Shown piece after piece: positions 8,626 to 17,721 of a stretch of 64,000 nucleotides of DNA. The position numbers and the translations under genes are program-made. The stretch comes from Pseudomonas sp. KBW05 (GTDB taxonomy: Bacteria; Pseudomonadota; Gammaproteobacteria; Pseudomonadales; Pseudomonadaceae). The stretch covers positions 1-64,000 of the forward strand of contig NZ_QAJM01000024.1 in the NCBI RefSeq assembly GCF_003852405.1, given 5' to 3'. Within the stretch, counting starts at the first letter, position 1; every line of letters starts with the position of its first letter. The notes under the pieces are model-generated. The model was not told the origin of the DNA, did no database searches, and was given only the letters and a program-made list of their open reading frames with translations.

Positions 8626-9996
8626 ATGAGTGACTTTGCCTGCCTGCACGAAGCCCACACCTTCCTTGCGCAACACCCGGACATCGAGATGTTCGAGCTG
8701 TTTATCCTCGACAACAACGGCGTGCCACGGGGCAAACTGCTGCACCGCGATGAACTGTTGGCGGTATACGAAAGCGGCCGGCCGTTGCCCAGCACCATCC
8801 TCGGCCTGACCATCAATGGTGATGACGTGGAAAACTCCGGGCTGGTCTGGGACGTAGGCGATATCGACTGCCGTGCCTACCCGATCAGCGGCAGTCTGCA
8901 GCGCATGCCGTGGCGGCTGATACCGACGGCGGCGGTGCAAGTCAGTATGCATCCGACAGAAGGGTTGCCCGCCACCGTGGCCGATCCCCGGCATTTGCTG
9001 GCCAAGGTGATCGACGGGCTCAAGGCCGACGGTTATTACCCGGTGATGGCGGCCGAGCTGGAGTTCTACCTGCTGGACCAGAAGCCCGACAGCCATGGCC
9101 GCCCGCAACCGGCGCGCGACGTGGACGGCGGGCGCCCGCGCTCCACCCAGGTCTACGGCCTGCGTGAGCTGGAGCAGATCGAACCGTTCCTCGCCGACCT
9201 CTATAGCGCCTGCAAACTGCAAGGCATCCCGGCGCGCACGGCGATTTCCGAATACGCCCCGGGCCAGGTGGAAATCACCCTGGAGCACCGCACCGACGCC
9301 CTGCAAGCGATGGACGAAGCCGTGCGCTACAAGCGCCTGGTCAAGGGCGTGGCGCACAAACACGGGATGACCGCCTGCTTCATGGCCAAACCGTTCGACG
9401 ACCTGGCCGGCACCGGCATGCACATGCACGTCAGCCTGGCGGACGCCGCGGGCCGCAACCTGTTCGCCAGCGAGGCCGCCGATGGCACGCCGCTGCTGCG
9501 CCAGGCGGTGGGCGGCATGCTCAGCACCTTGCTCGACTCGCTGCTGCTGTTCTGCCCCAACGCCAACTCCTATCGGCGCTTCCAGACCAACAGCTACGCG
9601 CCGCTGGCCGCCACCTGGGGCGTGGACAACCGCACCGTCAGCCTGCGCGTGCCCGGCGGCCCGGCCAACTCCCGGCACATCGAACACCGCATCTGCGGCG
9701 CCGACGCCAACCCCTACCTGGCCGCCGCCGCGATCCTCGCCGGCATCCATCGCGGCATCCGCGAACAGCGCGACCCCGGCGCGCCGGTGGAAGGCAACGG
9801 TTACGCCCAGGCCAAGGAATTGTTGCCCACCGACTGGCTGACCACCTTGCGCGCGCTGGAAGGTTCCAGCTGGGCGCGGGACGCGTTTGGCAGCGAGTTC
9901 CTAAACGTGTACCTCGCGGTAAAACGCGCCGAGTACCGGCAGTTCATGGGCGAGGTCGGCGAGCAGGATTGGCGCTGGTATCTGCATCAAGCCTGA
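8626..9996 (+). CDS. glutamine synthetase family protein (gamma-glutamylpolyamine synthetase type)
   Basis: This 456-residue protein has the glutamine synthetase fold. The beta-grasp N-domain (FELFILDNNGVPRGK) is followed by the catalytic domain with AELEFYLL near residue 145, GQVEITLEH near 212, GTGMHMHVSL near 262 and NRTVSLRVPGG near 340. This divergent class (PuuA/PauA/GlnT) ligates glutamate to putrescine or other amines rather than making glutamine. No polyamine genes are adjacent, so the substrate is open. ATG 8614 is an alternative start; neither has a strong ribosome-binding site. The 234 bp upstream shows no other gene. Confidence 0.85.
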   Translation: MSDFACLHEAHTFLAQHPDIEMFELFILDNNGVPRGKLLHRDELLAVYESGRPLPSTILGLTINGDDVENSGLVWDVGDIDCRAYPISGSLQRMPWRLIPTAAVQVSMHPTEGLPATVADPRHLLAKVIDGLKADGYYPVMAAELEFYLLDQKPDSHGRPQPARDVDGGRPRSTQVYGLRELEQIEPFLADLYSACKLQGIPARTAISEYAPGQVEITLEHRTDALQAMDEAVRYKRLVKGVAHKHGMTACFMAKPFDDLAGTGMHMHVSLADAAGRNLFASEAADGTPLLRQAVGGMLSTLLDSLLLFCPNANSYRRFQTNSYAPLAATWGVDNRTVSLRVPGGPANSRHIEHRICGADANPYLAAAAILAGIHRGIREQRDPGAPVEGNGYAQAKELLPTDWLTTLRALEGSSWARDAFGSEFLNVYLAVKRAEYRQFMGEVGEQDWRWYLHQA

Positions 9997-10097
9997 ACGG
10001 GTTGGCGGCAGTGAAGGCTTCGACCTTTTTTTCACGTTGCAGTGGTTAAGCTGCGGCATAAGGTCGTTCACTACCGTTTCATTCATATGGGCCCGTG

Positions 10098-10697
10098 ATG
10101 TCGTCACAACCTCCATCCTCCATCGAGATCGAATACGCCGAGCGCTGTGATCGTGAGCACGCGCGGGTCTGCGGCGACACGCGTCCGCCTGGCCTGTTGC
10201 AGCGCCTGACGGCATGGCGTGATGAACGGTTGGTGCGCCACGCGCTCAAGGTGGCGGGCGAGCCGGGGTTGATCCTTGATCTGGCCTGCGGCTCCGGGCG
10301 CTTCTGGCCGGTGTTGGCCGAGCACGTCAACCGGGTGATCCTGGCCTCGGACAATTCCCAGGACATGCTCGACCACGCCCGCACCCACCATCCGGCGGCG
10401 CTGCTCAAGCGGATCAAGACGTTCCAGGGCTCGGCGTTTTCCATCGGCTTGTCGGCGAATGCGGTGGACTGCATTTTCTGCCTGGAACTGTTTCGCCATG
10501 TGCCGAGCAGCGAAGGGCGCCTGGCCTTGCTGCGCGAGTTTCATCGGGTCAGCCGCGACACGGTGATCGTCTCGGTCAATTCGGCCGTGGCCGTGGAAGA
10601 CGAATTTCGTCAGGCCGGTTTCAGCGTGCTCAATCACCAGGAATTCATGCCCGGCTCCAAGCTGTGGCGGGTCTATGTGCTGCGTAAGAGAGGATAA
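10098..10697 (+). CDS. class I SAM-dependent methyltransferase
   Basis: This 199-residue methyltransferase has motif I LILDLACGSGRFWPVL (residues 57-72), then ASDNSQDMLDHAR, the acidic loop that positions the SAM ribose, and VDCIFCLELFRHV as motif IV. The family resembles UbiE/Methyltransf_11 proteins acting on small molecules, and the substrate cannot be read. The ATG at 10098 follows an in-frame GTG at 10095, giving almost the same protein. It stands alone upstream of rnd, which has its own region of about 120 bp. Confidence 0.85.
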   Translation: MSSQPPSSIEIEYAERCDREHARVCGDTRPPGLLQRLTAWRDERLVRHALKVAGEPGLILDLACGSGRFWPVLAEHVNRVILASDNSQDMLDHARTHHPAALLKRIKTFQGSAFSIGLSANAVDCIFCLELFRHVPSSEGRLALLREFHRVSRDTVIVSVNSAVAVEDEFRQAGFSVLNHQEFMPGSKLWRVYVLRKRG

Positions 10698-10820
10698 CTG
10701 CCGCCTGTCGGACTATTCTTTCGTCTCTTGTCGGAGTTTTCATGATGGCGGGTGTTCTGCGGGTGCTCGCGAGGCCCTTTCGCGATATATACTGCGCGCC
10801 ATTCTTCAAGGGAGAGCCGT

Positions 10821-11954
10821 GTGGCCATCGATATTCACTGGATCTGCGACAACGATAGCCTCGGCCAGCATTGCGCCGAATGGCAGCAGTTGCCATTCGT
10901 CGCCCTCGACACCGAATTCATGCGGGTCGACACCTTTTATCCCATTGCCGGGCTGATCCAGATTGGTGATGGCGTACGCGCTTACCTGATCGATCCCCTG
11001 ACCATCGACAACTGGCAACCCTTGGCCGCATTGCTGGAGAACCCGGCGGTGATCAAGGTGGTGCACGCCTGCAGCGAAGACCTGGAAGTGTTGCTACGCC
11101 TGACTGGTAGCCTGCCGGTGCCGTTGTTCGACACCCAATTGGCTGCCGCCTATCTGAACCTCGGCTTCTCCATGGGCTATTCGCGCCTGGTGCAAGCGGT
11201 GCTGGATATCGAACTGCCCAAGGGCGAGACCCGCTCGGACTGGCTGCAGCGACCGTTGTCGGAGACGCAGATCAGCTACGCCGCCGAAGACGCGGTGCAC
11301 CTGGCCGAAGTCTACGTGCGCCTGCGCCCGCAGCTGTCCGATGACAAATATGCCTGGGTGCTGGAAGACGGTGCGGAGCTGGTGGCCAACCTGCGCCGCG
11401 AAACCGATCCGTACGAGGTGTACCGCGACGCCAAGCTGGCGTGGAAACTGTCCCGCGCCCAGCTCGCCGTATTGCGTGAACTGTGCGCCTGGCGCGAGCA
11501 GCAAGCCCGTGCCCGTGACCTGCCGCGCAACCGCATCATTCGCGAGCATTCGTTGTGGCCCCTGGCCAAGACCCAGCCGGATAACCTCGCCGCCCTGGGC
11601 AAGATCGAAGACATGCACCCGCGCACCGTGCGTCAGGATGGCCAGTTCCTGCTGGACCTGATCAAGCGTGTCGGCAGTGTGTCCATCGACCAATGGCCGC
11701 CGGCAGTGGCCGAGCCGTTGCCGGTGGACGCCGCCACGCTGATCAAGCAGCTGCGTGCCCTGGGCCAGGCCGAAGCCGAGCGCCTGGACATGGCCCCGGA
11801 ACTGATGCTGCGCAAGAAAACCCTCGAAGCCCTGGTCAAAAGTGGCTACCCCGATGGGCCTTATAAATTGCCAGACTCGCTGCGTGGCTGGCGCCGCGAG
11901 TTGATGGGCCAGATGCTGCTCGACAGCCTGGCCACTGCCGGAGAACAGCCTTGA
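10821..11954 (+). CDS. rnd: ribonuclease D
   Basis: This 377-residue 3'-5' exoribonuclease acts in tRNA and other RNA 3'-end maturation. DEDD-superfamily motifs are visible: Exo [14 protein letters not shown] (near residues 26-38), Exo [14 protein letters not shown] (near 79) and Exo [16 protein letters not shown] (near 153). An HRDC nucleic-acid-binding domain follows after about residue 210. It uses a GTG start at 10821 with a GGGAGAG site 4 bp upstream. The stop overlaps the ycgL start (TTGA), so the two are translationally coupled. Confidence 0.95.
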   Translation: MAIDIHWICDNDSLGQHCAEWQQLPFVALDTEFMRVDTFYPIAGLIQIGDGVRAYLIDPLTIDNWQPLAALLENPAVIKVVHACSEDLEVLLRLTGSLPVPLFDTQLAAAYLNLGFSMGYSRLVQAVLDIELPKGETRSDWLQRPLSETQISYAAEDAVHLAEVYVRLRPQLSDDKYAWVLEDGAELVANLRRETDPYEVYRDAKLAWKLSRAQLAVLRELCAWREQQARARDLPRNRIIREHSLWPLAKTQPDNLAALGKIEDMHPRTVRQDGQFLLDLIKRVGSVSIDQWPPAVAEPLPVDAATLIKQLRALGQAEAERLDMAPELMLRKKTLEALVKSGYPDGPYKLPDSLRGWRRELMGQMLLDSLATAGEQP

Positions 11955-12244
11955 AACGTATTTGCTCCATCTACCGCAGCTCCAAACGCGCCGGCATGTA
12001 CCTCTACGTGCTGAAAAGCGACGAGCTGGAACGGGTGCCCGAAGGCCTGCTTGCTGTATTCGGCAAACCGCTGCTCGCGTTCAACCTGGTGCTGACGCCT
12101 GAGCGCAAGCTGCAACAGGAAGACATCGCGCAAGTCCTGGAAAACCTCGACAAGCAGGGCTACCACCTGCAAATGCCGCCGCCCGAGGACGAGTACATCG
12201 AGCACTTGCCCGAAGAACTGCTGCGCCGCAACGACCCGATGTGA
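11951..12244 (+). CDS. YcgL domain protein
   Basis: This 97-residue protein of the YcgL family carries the signature [14 protein letters not shown] at its N-terminus and [11 protein letters not shown] toward the C-terminus. It starts with TTG at 11951, overlapping the last bases of rnd, and is followed by a strong terminator at 12252, so it ends the rnd-ycgL operon. The family is widespread next to rnd in gammaproteobacteria. Its biochemical role is not established. Confidence 0.92.
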   Translation: MKRICSIYRSSKRAGMYLYVLKSDELERVPEGLLAVFGKPLLAFNLVLTPERKLQQEDIAQVLENLDKQGYHLQMPPPEDEYIEHLPEELLRRNDPM

Positions 12245-12251
12245 TCGGTCA

Positions 12252-12275
12252 GTGCCCCATTCGGGGCACATTTTT
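12252..12275 (+). terminator. intrinsic terminator after ycgL
   Basis: A 7-bp GC stem GTGCCCC / GGGGCAC with a 4-base loop is followed by ATTTTTC. It closes the rnd-ycgL operon 8 bp after the stop. Confidence 0.85.
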
Positions 12276-12351
12276 CAATGCAATCGTATTGGTGGGCGGT
12301 GGCCGTAAGGATACGGGCGGCCGTCTGCACTGTTTTTGAAAGGTTTTAAGC

Positions 12352-13284
12352 ATGCGTGTTCTGATTGCTGAACAGGATCACCCGCTCTACGCTCAATTGC
12401 TGGGCGAAGCGGCACCGGACCTTGAGGTGTTGACCAGCGGCGACTCGGCCGAACTGTCACGCCTGGCCGCCGATTGCCCGGTCTGGCTGGGCCAACCCGA
12501 CCTACTGGCCACCCTGTTGCGCCAAGGCCATCAGCCGCAGTGGCTGCAATCGACCTGGGCGGGCATCACGCCGCTGCTGGCCGACGGTTTGCTGCGCAAC
12601 TATCGCCTGACTCGCGCGGTGGGTATTTATGGCCAGGTCATGGCCGAATTTGTCCTCACCTACATGCTCGGCCACGAGCGCGAAGTGCTGGCGCGGCTGG
12701 TCAGCCAGGTGGAGCGCAAGTGGGACAGCCGCATGGGCCAGAGCCTGGCGGGGCGCAAGGTGTTGATCGTTGGCACCGGCGATATCGGCCAGAGCGTCGC
12801 CGAGTTCCTGGTGCCGTTTGGCGTCAAGCTGTATGGCATCGCCAGCACGGCGCGGGAGCAGGCGCCGTTCGTCGAAGTGGCTGGCCTGGACCAGTTGGGC
12901 CGCTTGGTGGGGGAGGTGGACTACGTGATCAACCTGCTGCCCAACACCCCAGCTACCCATGACCTTTATGACGCGGCGCTGTTCAAGCAATTCAAGCCGA
13001 CCGGGTTGTTTATCAACGTCGGGCGCGGGGTTTCGGTGGTGGATGCCGATCTGGTCGAGGCGTTGAAAGAAGGGCATCTGGCCGGCGCGGTGATTGATGT
13101 GTGCCGCCAGGAGCCGTTGCCGCAACGCCATCCGTTCTGGACTGCGTGGGGGTTGCTGTTGACCGGGCACAGTTCTGCACCGACGTCGCCGCCAATGATG
13201 GTGGAGTTGTTCTTGCAGAATGTGCAAGCGTACAAGGCCAAGCAAGCGTTGCGCGGCGAAGTCAGCTTCGAGCGGGGTTACTGA
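12352..13284 (+). CDS. D-isomer-specific 2-hydroxyacid dehydrogenase
   Basis: This 310-residue protein has the NAD(P)-binding domain with VLIVGTGDIGQSVAEF (near residues 138-153). The catalytic set is placed as in GhrA-type enzymes: Arg in INVGRGVSVVD (near 222-232), Glu in CRQEPLP (near 254) and His in LTGHSSAPTSP (near 274). It probably reduces glyoxylate, hydroxypyruvate or a related 2-oxoacid. It is monocistronic after the ycgL terminator. No terminator is evident before the toxin-like gene 142 bp downstream. Confidence 0.87.
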   Translation: MRVLIAEQDHPLYAQLLGEAAPDLEVLTSGDSAELSRLAADCPVWLGQPDLLATLLRQGHQPQWLQSTWAGITPLLADGLLRNYRLTRAVGIYGQVMAEFVLTYMLGHEREVLARLVSQVERKWDSRMGQSLAGRKVLIVGTGDIGQSVAEFLVPFGVKLYGIASTAREQAPFVEVAGLDQLGRLVGEVDYVINLLPNTPATHDLYDAALFKQFKPTGLFINVGRGVSVVDADLVEALKEGHLAGAVIDVCRQEPLPQRHPFWTAWGLLLTGHSSAPTSPPMMVELFLQNVQAYKAKQALRGEVSFERGY

Positions 13285-13369
13285 GCCAAGCTTCAGCATT
13301 TCTCCATTGACATAAAGCCTGACATTCAAGCTGGAACCACGTCCCAGGGTTTTGACACCCAGTGAGCCC

Positions 13370-13393
13370 GGGAGGCGCCGACAAGCGCCTCCC
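13370..13393 (+). promoter_or_regulatory. strong hairpin in the leader of the large toxin-like gene
   Basis: A perfect 9-bp stem GGGAGGCGC / GCGCCTCCC with a 6-base loop lies 33 bp before the chosen ATG (13427). No T-run follows, so it is unlikely to be a simple terminator. If translation instead began at the in-frame ATG 13352, it would lie inside the coding region. Confidence 0.45.
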
Positions 13394-13426
13394 ATTGGAC
13401 AACTCCCAGCTATGGACAGGTACCCC

Positions 13427-16400
13427 ATGACGCCCATTGCGCACTCTCGTTTCACGCCTTCAATCCCGCCGTTATTGGTCGCACAGTCACCCAAGCCGAC
13501 CGAGCAGGCATCTGTTTCGACCCCGCCCCCCACGCCGAACCGGCTCGACAACCCGGCAGCCTTGAAAACCGCCTTCGGTGACAGCTGCGACTGGCAAACC
13601 CTGGCCAAACATCTGAAGGCGATCATTCAGACGCTGGACATTGGCGACAGCAACCTAGCCTCGCGCTTGAAAAACACCTTAATGGTGGTGTGTGAAGATT
13701 CCACCTATTTCCGCCAACACGCGCTGGGCATTGCCGACAAAGTCAGCGTGGAAGCCTTTATTCGCGACAGCGGGCTAAACGTGCCGAGGACCCTGGAGGA
13801 ATTGATCACGCTCAACGGCCAGGTGGTCAAGCGGGCGCAGACGCCGCCATTGGGCAATTTCAGCGGCGCGCTGTCCTGGCCTGCGCCGCCCGGCACCCAG
13901 GATCAGCGTTCGATTGTGACGCTGCTGCAAGGCACCACCACGCAATTGCCTGGCCTGCCATTGGCGGATGAGCAAAAAGGCACCTTGGGTTATCTGCTCA
14001 GTGGCAGTGCTGTGTCGGAAGCCGACTTGAAAAAGCCCACAGTCGCCATCGAAAAACTGCTCGGTTCGGCCAAGGCCCAGGCGCTGGGGCAGGCGATACA
14101 GACGCAACTGGGCGGTTATGCCACGGACAGTAGCCGCAATGAATACCTGCTGGCGGCTATCCACCTGGGGCTGGACCCGGAGTCGCTGGATGCCCCGGCG
14201 CCGGGTACGGTCGCTGGCTTCGACCTGGCGCGTGAAGCCCACAGAGGGCAAGGGGCGAAGACAATCGTCGACAACCTCGCCCAGCACTTGCTGGATAAAG
14301 GCCGGGTCACGGCACAAACAGCCTGCCTGGGCGCGCGCCTGCTGCTGGCCAAAGCAGCTCCGGAGTTTCTGGTCAAAGACATTCCGCGCAGTGTCACCTA
14401 CGGCAGCCTCACCTGGGCCCAACTGGCGATTGCCGCCGCCAGGATCGAAGCGGACACGCCCGGCCGTTCGCTCTCGATGAACTATGCCGAAGTGCTGGCG
14501 TGTGCCGCCGAGCTCAATACCGGCAGCGCGGTACTGCAGGACATTCAGAAAAAAGCCATGACGGACTGGGCCGTCGCGAACGGCTTGCTCACCCACGCCA
14601 CGCCCACAGACACCGAGCTGGAAACCGTCCGGGTCGAGTACAACCGCCAGATGCTCGCCCTGACCACCGCCAGCAGCCTGGCGAAGACGCCGATCCCCAG
14701 TCGCCGGGAGATGGCGCTGGACGCGCTCAAGGCGGCGTTTCCCGACCTTGACCCCGCGCTGTTCGAAGTGGAGGGAATGATTGGCGTGTTTCGAGTCCCC
14801 GGAAGAACCGGCAGGGTCGATGGGCCACGCTCGATGCTGGACATTGTCATGCACGGCAAAAAGCTGGGTGAGCATGAGCATTGGGAATCTGCGGACAAAC
14901 GCCTTCCCGCCGCCGCGTTTTGCGTGTTGCGCGAAAGCGGCAAGTTGGAGGTCGCCGAGCCCTTTGAAAGCGAATATGACCAGGCAATCACGGCGGCCAA
15001 AAAAGGTCACCAGGGCCTGGCCCAAGCCCTACTGGCGACGTTGCCCCCGCAAGACCGCAAGAACCTTGAGTACGGTGAGTTGGAGTTCTTTCATACCAAC
15101 GAGTACAAAATGGGCTTTGGCATGGTCATTGCGCCGTCGCAAACCTTGAAAAAGAGGGGCCACACCCTGCGGGTCAAAACCACGTTGGGCGGCGAGGTGA
15201 ATATTTATGAGATCGACACCAAGGCAGGCACGGTTGAAAAACAGAACTTCCGGATAAGGCGCTACACGCCGCCCTACACGGATAAGAACCTGCACCGGGT
15301 AGACGGCGATTTGATCAGCAAAACGGTGCTGTTCAAGCCTTTCAAGGATGAGCAGCCGGACCTGGCCAAGGCGCAGCCCAGTGCGGGTGACAAGCTGCCA
15401 GCCTTTGGCTCGGCGCGCAGTGAATACATCGGCAGGGTGTTTGCCGAGTCCCTGGATTTGCGCAACCAGGACTTGTCGGACCAGGCCCGGGGGGTGACGT
15501 CCTTCGACAAGGAGGCGGCCAGCCTCAAGGCGGTCGGTGAGTTTTTCCTGAACCTGATTCCCTTGCGATCCGCCATCGTCAACTTTTCCAATGGGGATAT
15601 TGGCGCCGGGCTGTTTGATCTGAGCCTGGATTTTATTGGCCTGGTCACGTTGGGCGCGGGCAAGGCGGCGCAGGCGGGCAAGGCCTTTTCAAAGGGTATT
15701 TCCAGCGTGCGCGGGGCAGCCAAGGCCGCGCGATTTGTCGGCGCAGCGGCCATCGAGGTATTCAACCCCTTGAGCGGTGCCGGTGACCTGGCCCAGGGTG
15801 TTGGCAGGCTTATCAAAAAAGGCGCCAGCCGCTTGATTTCCAAAAGCATTGATGGGGTCAACCGGCTCAGGGGGGCAAGCGCTAGCTACGACTTGCTCAA
15901 AGCCGCAAGCCAGCAACATGGCGCCGCTGCAATAGGCACCTTCAAGGTGGCGGGAGAAATCGTTGACGGTGGGGCGGTTTTACACAAGGGCCAGTGGTAT
16001 GCGCTGGATGCGGAAAAACTGCAGCCCTATGGCAGTCCGCTTGAAGCGTTTGTACCTAACACCCATGCAATGAAAGGCGTGATCCGCGCGAAGGAAATCC
16101 CGCAGGGCGCTCAGTTGGACAATACGTTGCATACCGCCTTCAAGGTGCCGGAGTCGACGATCACTGGGCTGTCGCGCAACAGCCAAGGCGTGTATACCGC
16201 GGCGAACGGGCATCAATCGTTCATACGCCACACCGATCAACGGGGGCAGCAGGCTGTCTACGAGGTTCGGCAGATCACCCGCAGTGAAGACGGGATGATC
16301 CAGGCGCGGATTTATCACAACAATCGACAAACCGAGTTGCTGGTGCAGCATGTCCAGGGTGACCAGTGGCAACGTCTGGGCGCCAGGGGCGGCTATCCGT

Positions 16401-16921
16401 CTCGAGTGAACAGTGATTGTGGGCGCGAGATTGGTTCGGGCGTGCAGGCTGTACTGTATGAGAGTCGCGATGGCGCCAGTGTGTACAAATGTTTTGACAC
16501 CGACATCGAGTCATTTGATATCAATGCTGTCTTTAATCAGGCCGATGCCCTGAATTTATACTACGGCGAGGGTTTTGCAGAGGCGGTTAATAGCATGGGC
16601 AGCGTTTATATCAAGATGAAAAAACTTGATGGTGTCAGCCTTGCAAGTTTTCAAGCCGAGAGCTTACCGGTGGAAGTACGCGGTCTTTTGGATGATGTGT
16701 TCAGATCACTTGAAGAGAAAAATATCTTCCAGGGTGATCTGCATCTGGGGAATTTTTTGTACTCTGCGCGAGACAAGAAAATTTATCCGGTGGATATCAG
16801 CCCTAACTCGCGTAGCGACCTCAATGTAGGCGACCCTCTCCCGGAGGATCTTATGGATGACTACGAACTGTTTAAGGCGGACTTGTATAACGATTTAAAC
16901 AAGCTGTTGATGCCGGCGTAA
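13427..16921 (+). CDS. large toxin-like protein with C-terminal OspG/NleH-type kinase domain
   Basis: This is a 1164-residue protein with no signal peptide and a proline-rich N-terminus. Residues 1-700 resemble the large Pseudomonas membrane-targeted or dermonecrotic-type toxin proteins. A hydrophobic, glycine-rich segment (about 705-790, including SLDFIGLVTLGAGKAAQAGK) could insert in membranes. The last 165 residues look like a minimal protein kinase: Gly-loop IGSGVQAVLY (1002-1011), ATP-lysine K1021 in VYKCF, catalytic loop QGDLHLGN (D1104, N1109) and metal-binding D1123 in YPVDIS. That order and spacing fit OspG/NleH effectors. The 3' end is AT-richer than its surroundings (26 of 60 bases are G+C at 16741-16800). 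The start was placed at 13427 behind GGACAGG; ATGs at 13412 and 13352 are alternatives. No immunity or delivery gene adjoins it. Confidence 0.75.
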   Translation: MTPIAHSRFTPSIPPLLVAQSPKPTEQASVSTPPPTPNRLDNPAALKTAFGDSCDWQTLAKHLKAIIQTLDIGDSNLASRLKNTLMVVCEDSTYFRQHALGIADKVSVEAFIRDSGLNVPRTLEELITLNGQVVKRAQTPPLGNFSGALSWPAPPGTQDQRSIVTLLQGTTTQLPGLPLADEQKGTLGYLLSGSAVSEADLKKPTVAIEKLLGSAKAQALGQAIQTQLGGYATDSSRNEYLLAAIHLGLDPESLDAPAPGTVAGFDLAREAHRGQGAKTIVDNLAQHLLDKGRVTAQTACLGARLLLAKAAPEFLVKDIPRSVTYGSLTWAQLAIAAARIEADTPGRSLSMNYAEVLACAAELNTGSAVLQDIQKKAMTDWAVANGLLTHATPTDTELETVRVEYNRQMLALTTASSLAKTPIPSRREMALDALKAAFPDLDPALFEVEGMIGVFRVPGRTGRVDGPRSMLDIVMHGKKLGEHEHWESADKRLPAAAFCVLRESGKLEVAEPFESEYDQAITAAKKGHQGLAQALLATLPPQDRKNLEYGELEFFHTNEYKMGFGMVIAPSQTLKKRGHTLRVKTTLGGEVNIYEIDTKAGTVEKQNFRIRRYTPPYTDKNLHRVDGDLISKTVLFKPFKDEQPDLAKAQPSAGDKLPAFGSARSEYIGRVFAESLDLRNQDLSDQARGVTSFDKEAASLKAVGEFFLNLIPLRSAIVNFSNGDIGAGLFDLSLDFIGLVTLGAGKAAQAGKAFSKGISSVRGAAKAARFVGAAAIEVFNPLSGAGDLAQGVGRLIKKGASRLISKSIDGVNRLRGASASYDLLKAASQQHGAAAIGTFKVAGEIVDGGAVLHKGQWYALDAEKLQPYGSPLEAFVPNTHAMKGVIRAKEIPQGAQLDNTLHTAFKVPESTITGLSRNSQGVYTAANGHQSFIRHTDQRGQQAVYEVRQITRSEDGMIQARIYHNNRQTELLVQHVQGDQWQRLGARGGYPSRVNSDCGREIGSGVQAVLYESRDGASVYKCFDTDIESFDINAVFNQADALNLYYGEGFAEAVNSMGSVYIKMKKLDGVSLASFQAESLPVEVRGLLDDVFRSLEEKNIFQGDLHLGNFLYSARDKKIYPVDISPNSRSDLNVGDPLPEDLMDDYELFKADLYNDLNKLLMPA

Positions 16922-16983
16922 TTCCTCGGTGACGCGCCGACGGTGATTCAGGATTGATTCGCCGTCGGCAGGCTGTCAGGCCC

Positions 16984-17568
16984 TTAGAGGCTGAATTCAC
17001 CTTCTGATACCAGCTCGCTCAACGGCCGACGCGGGCTCGGTACCTCACGACCTTGCAGGTACTCCGGCAAGGTCGACTTGTCCCCCAGCTTGCCCACCGC
17101 CACGGCGGCATGCAGTGCATAACCTTCCGGGATTTTCAGTTCTTTGCGGGTCAGTTCCTGATCGAAGCCGGCCATGCCGTGGGTGTGATAACCGCTGAGG
17201 CTGGCTTGCAACGCCAGGTGGCCCCAGGCCGAACCGGTGTCGAAGGTGTGCCACAGCGCCGGGGTTTCTTCGCTGGCGCCGGGGGCGGTGAAGTCGGTCT
17301 TCGAGGCGATGATCACCAGCGCCGAGGCGTGTTGCGCCCAGCCACGGTTGAATTCATTGAGCAGGCCGAGGAAGCGTTCCCAGTTCGGCGTGTCGCGGCG
17401 CGCGTAGAGAAAACGCCATGGCTGCGAGTTGTAGGCCGACGGCGCCCAGCGCGCGGCTTCGAAGAAGCTCAGCAGGGTTTCTTGCGGGATGCTCTCGCCA
17501 GTAAAGGCGCGGGGCGACCAGCGGTCGGTGAACTGGGGGTGGATCGGGTAATCGGCAACACGTGTCAT
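16984..17568 (-). CDS. nitroreductase-family FMN oxidoreductase
   Basis: This 194-residue protein of the nitroreductase fold has the FMN-phosphate contact segment DRWSPRAFTGESI (residues 15-27), ARWAPSAYNSQPWRFLYA (38-55), and GSAWGHLALQASLSGYHTHGMAGFD (near 109-133). Such enzymes reduce nitro compounds or quinones using NAD(P)H. It is transcribed convergently toward the large toxin-like gene, with 62 bp between the stops, and divergently from ycgN. The physiological substrate is unknown. Confidence 0.88.
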   Translation of the reverse strand: MTRVADYPIHPQFTDRWSPRAFTGESIPQETLLSFFEAARWAPSAYNSQPWRFLYARRDTPNWERFLGLLNEFNRGWAQHASALVIIASKTDFTAPGASEETPALWHTFDTGSAWGHLALQASLSGYHTHGMAGFDQELTRKELKIPEGYALHAAVAVGKLGDKSTLPEYLQGREVPSPRRPLSELVSEGEFSL

Positions 17569-17721
17569 GGGCGGTTCCTGAGGGTCAATTCGGCGTTCAA
17601 AGCTACTGCGCGGCCACTAGACTGACAAGTGTTGTTACACCGCCAGTCGTAAGCGCTTGGTTCCCGGGGGCTTGGGCACTAGACTGGCGGCCTTTTCACC
17701 TACCGATACTGATGTAGAGCC

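Noticed and set aside
16922-16983. Immunity gene downstream of the large toxin-like gene
   Set aside because: Only 62 bp separate it from the convergent nitroreductase gene, and no ORF with a start and ribosome-binding site fits.
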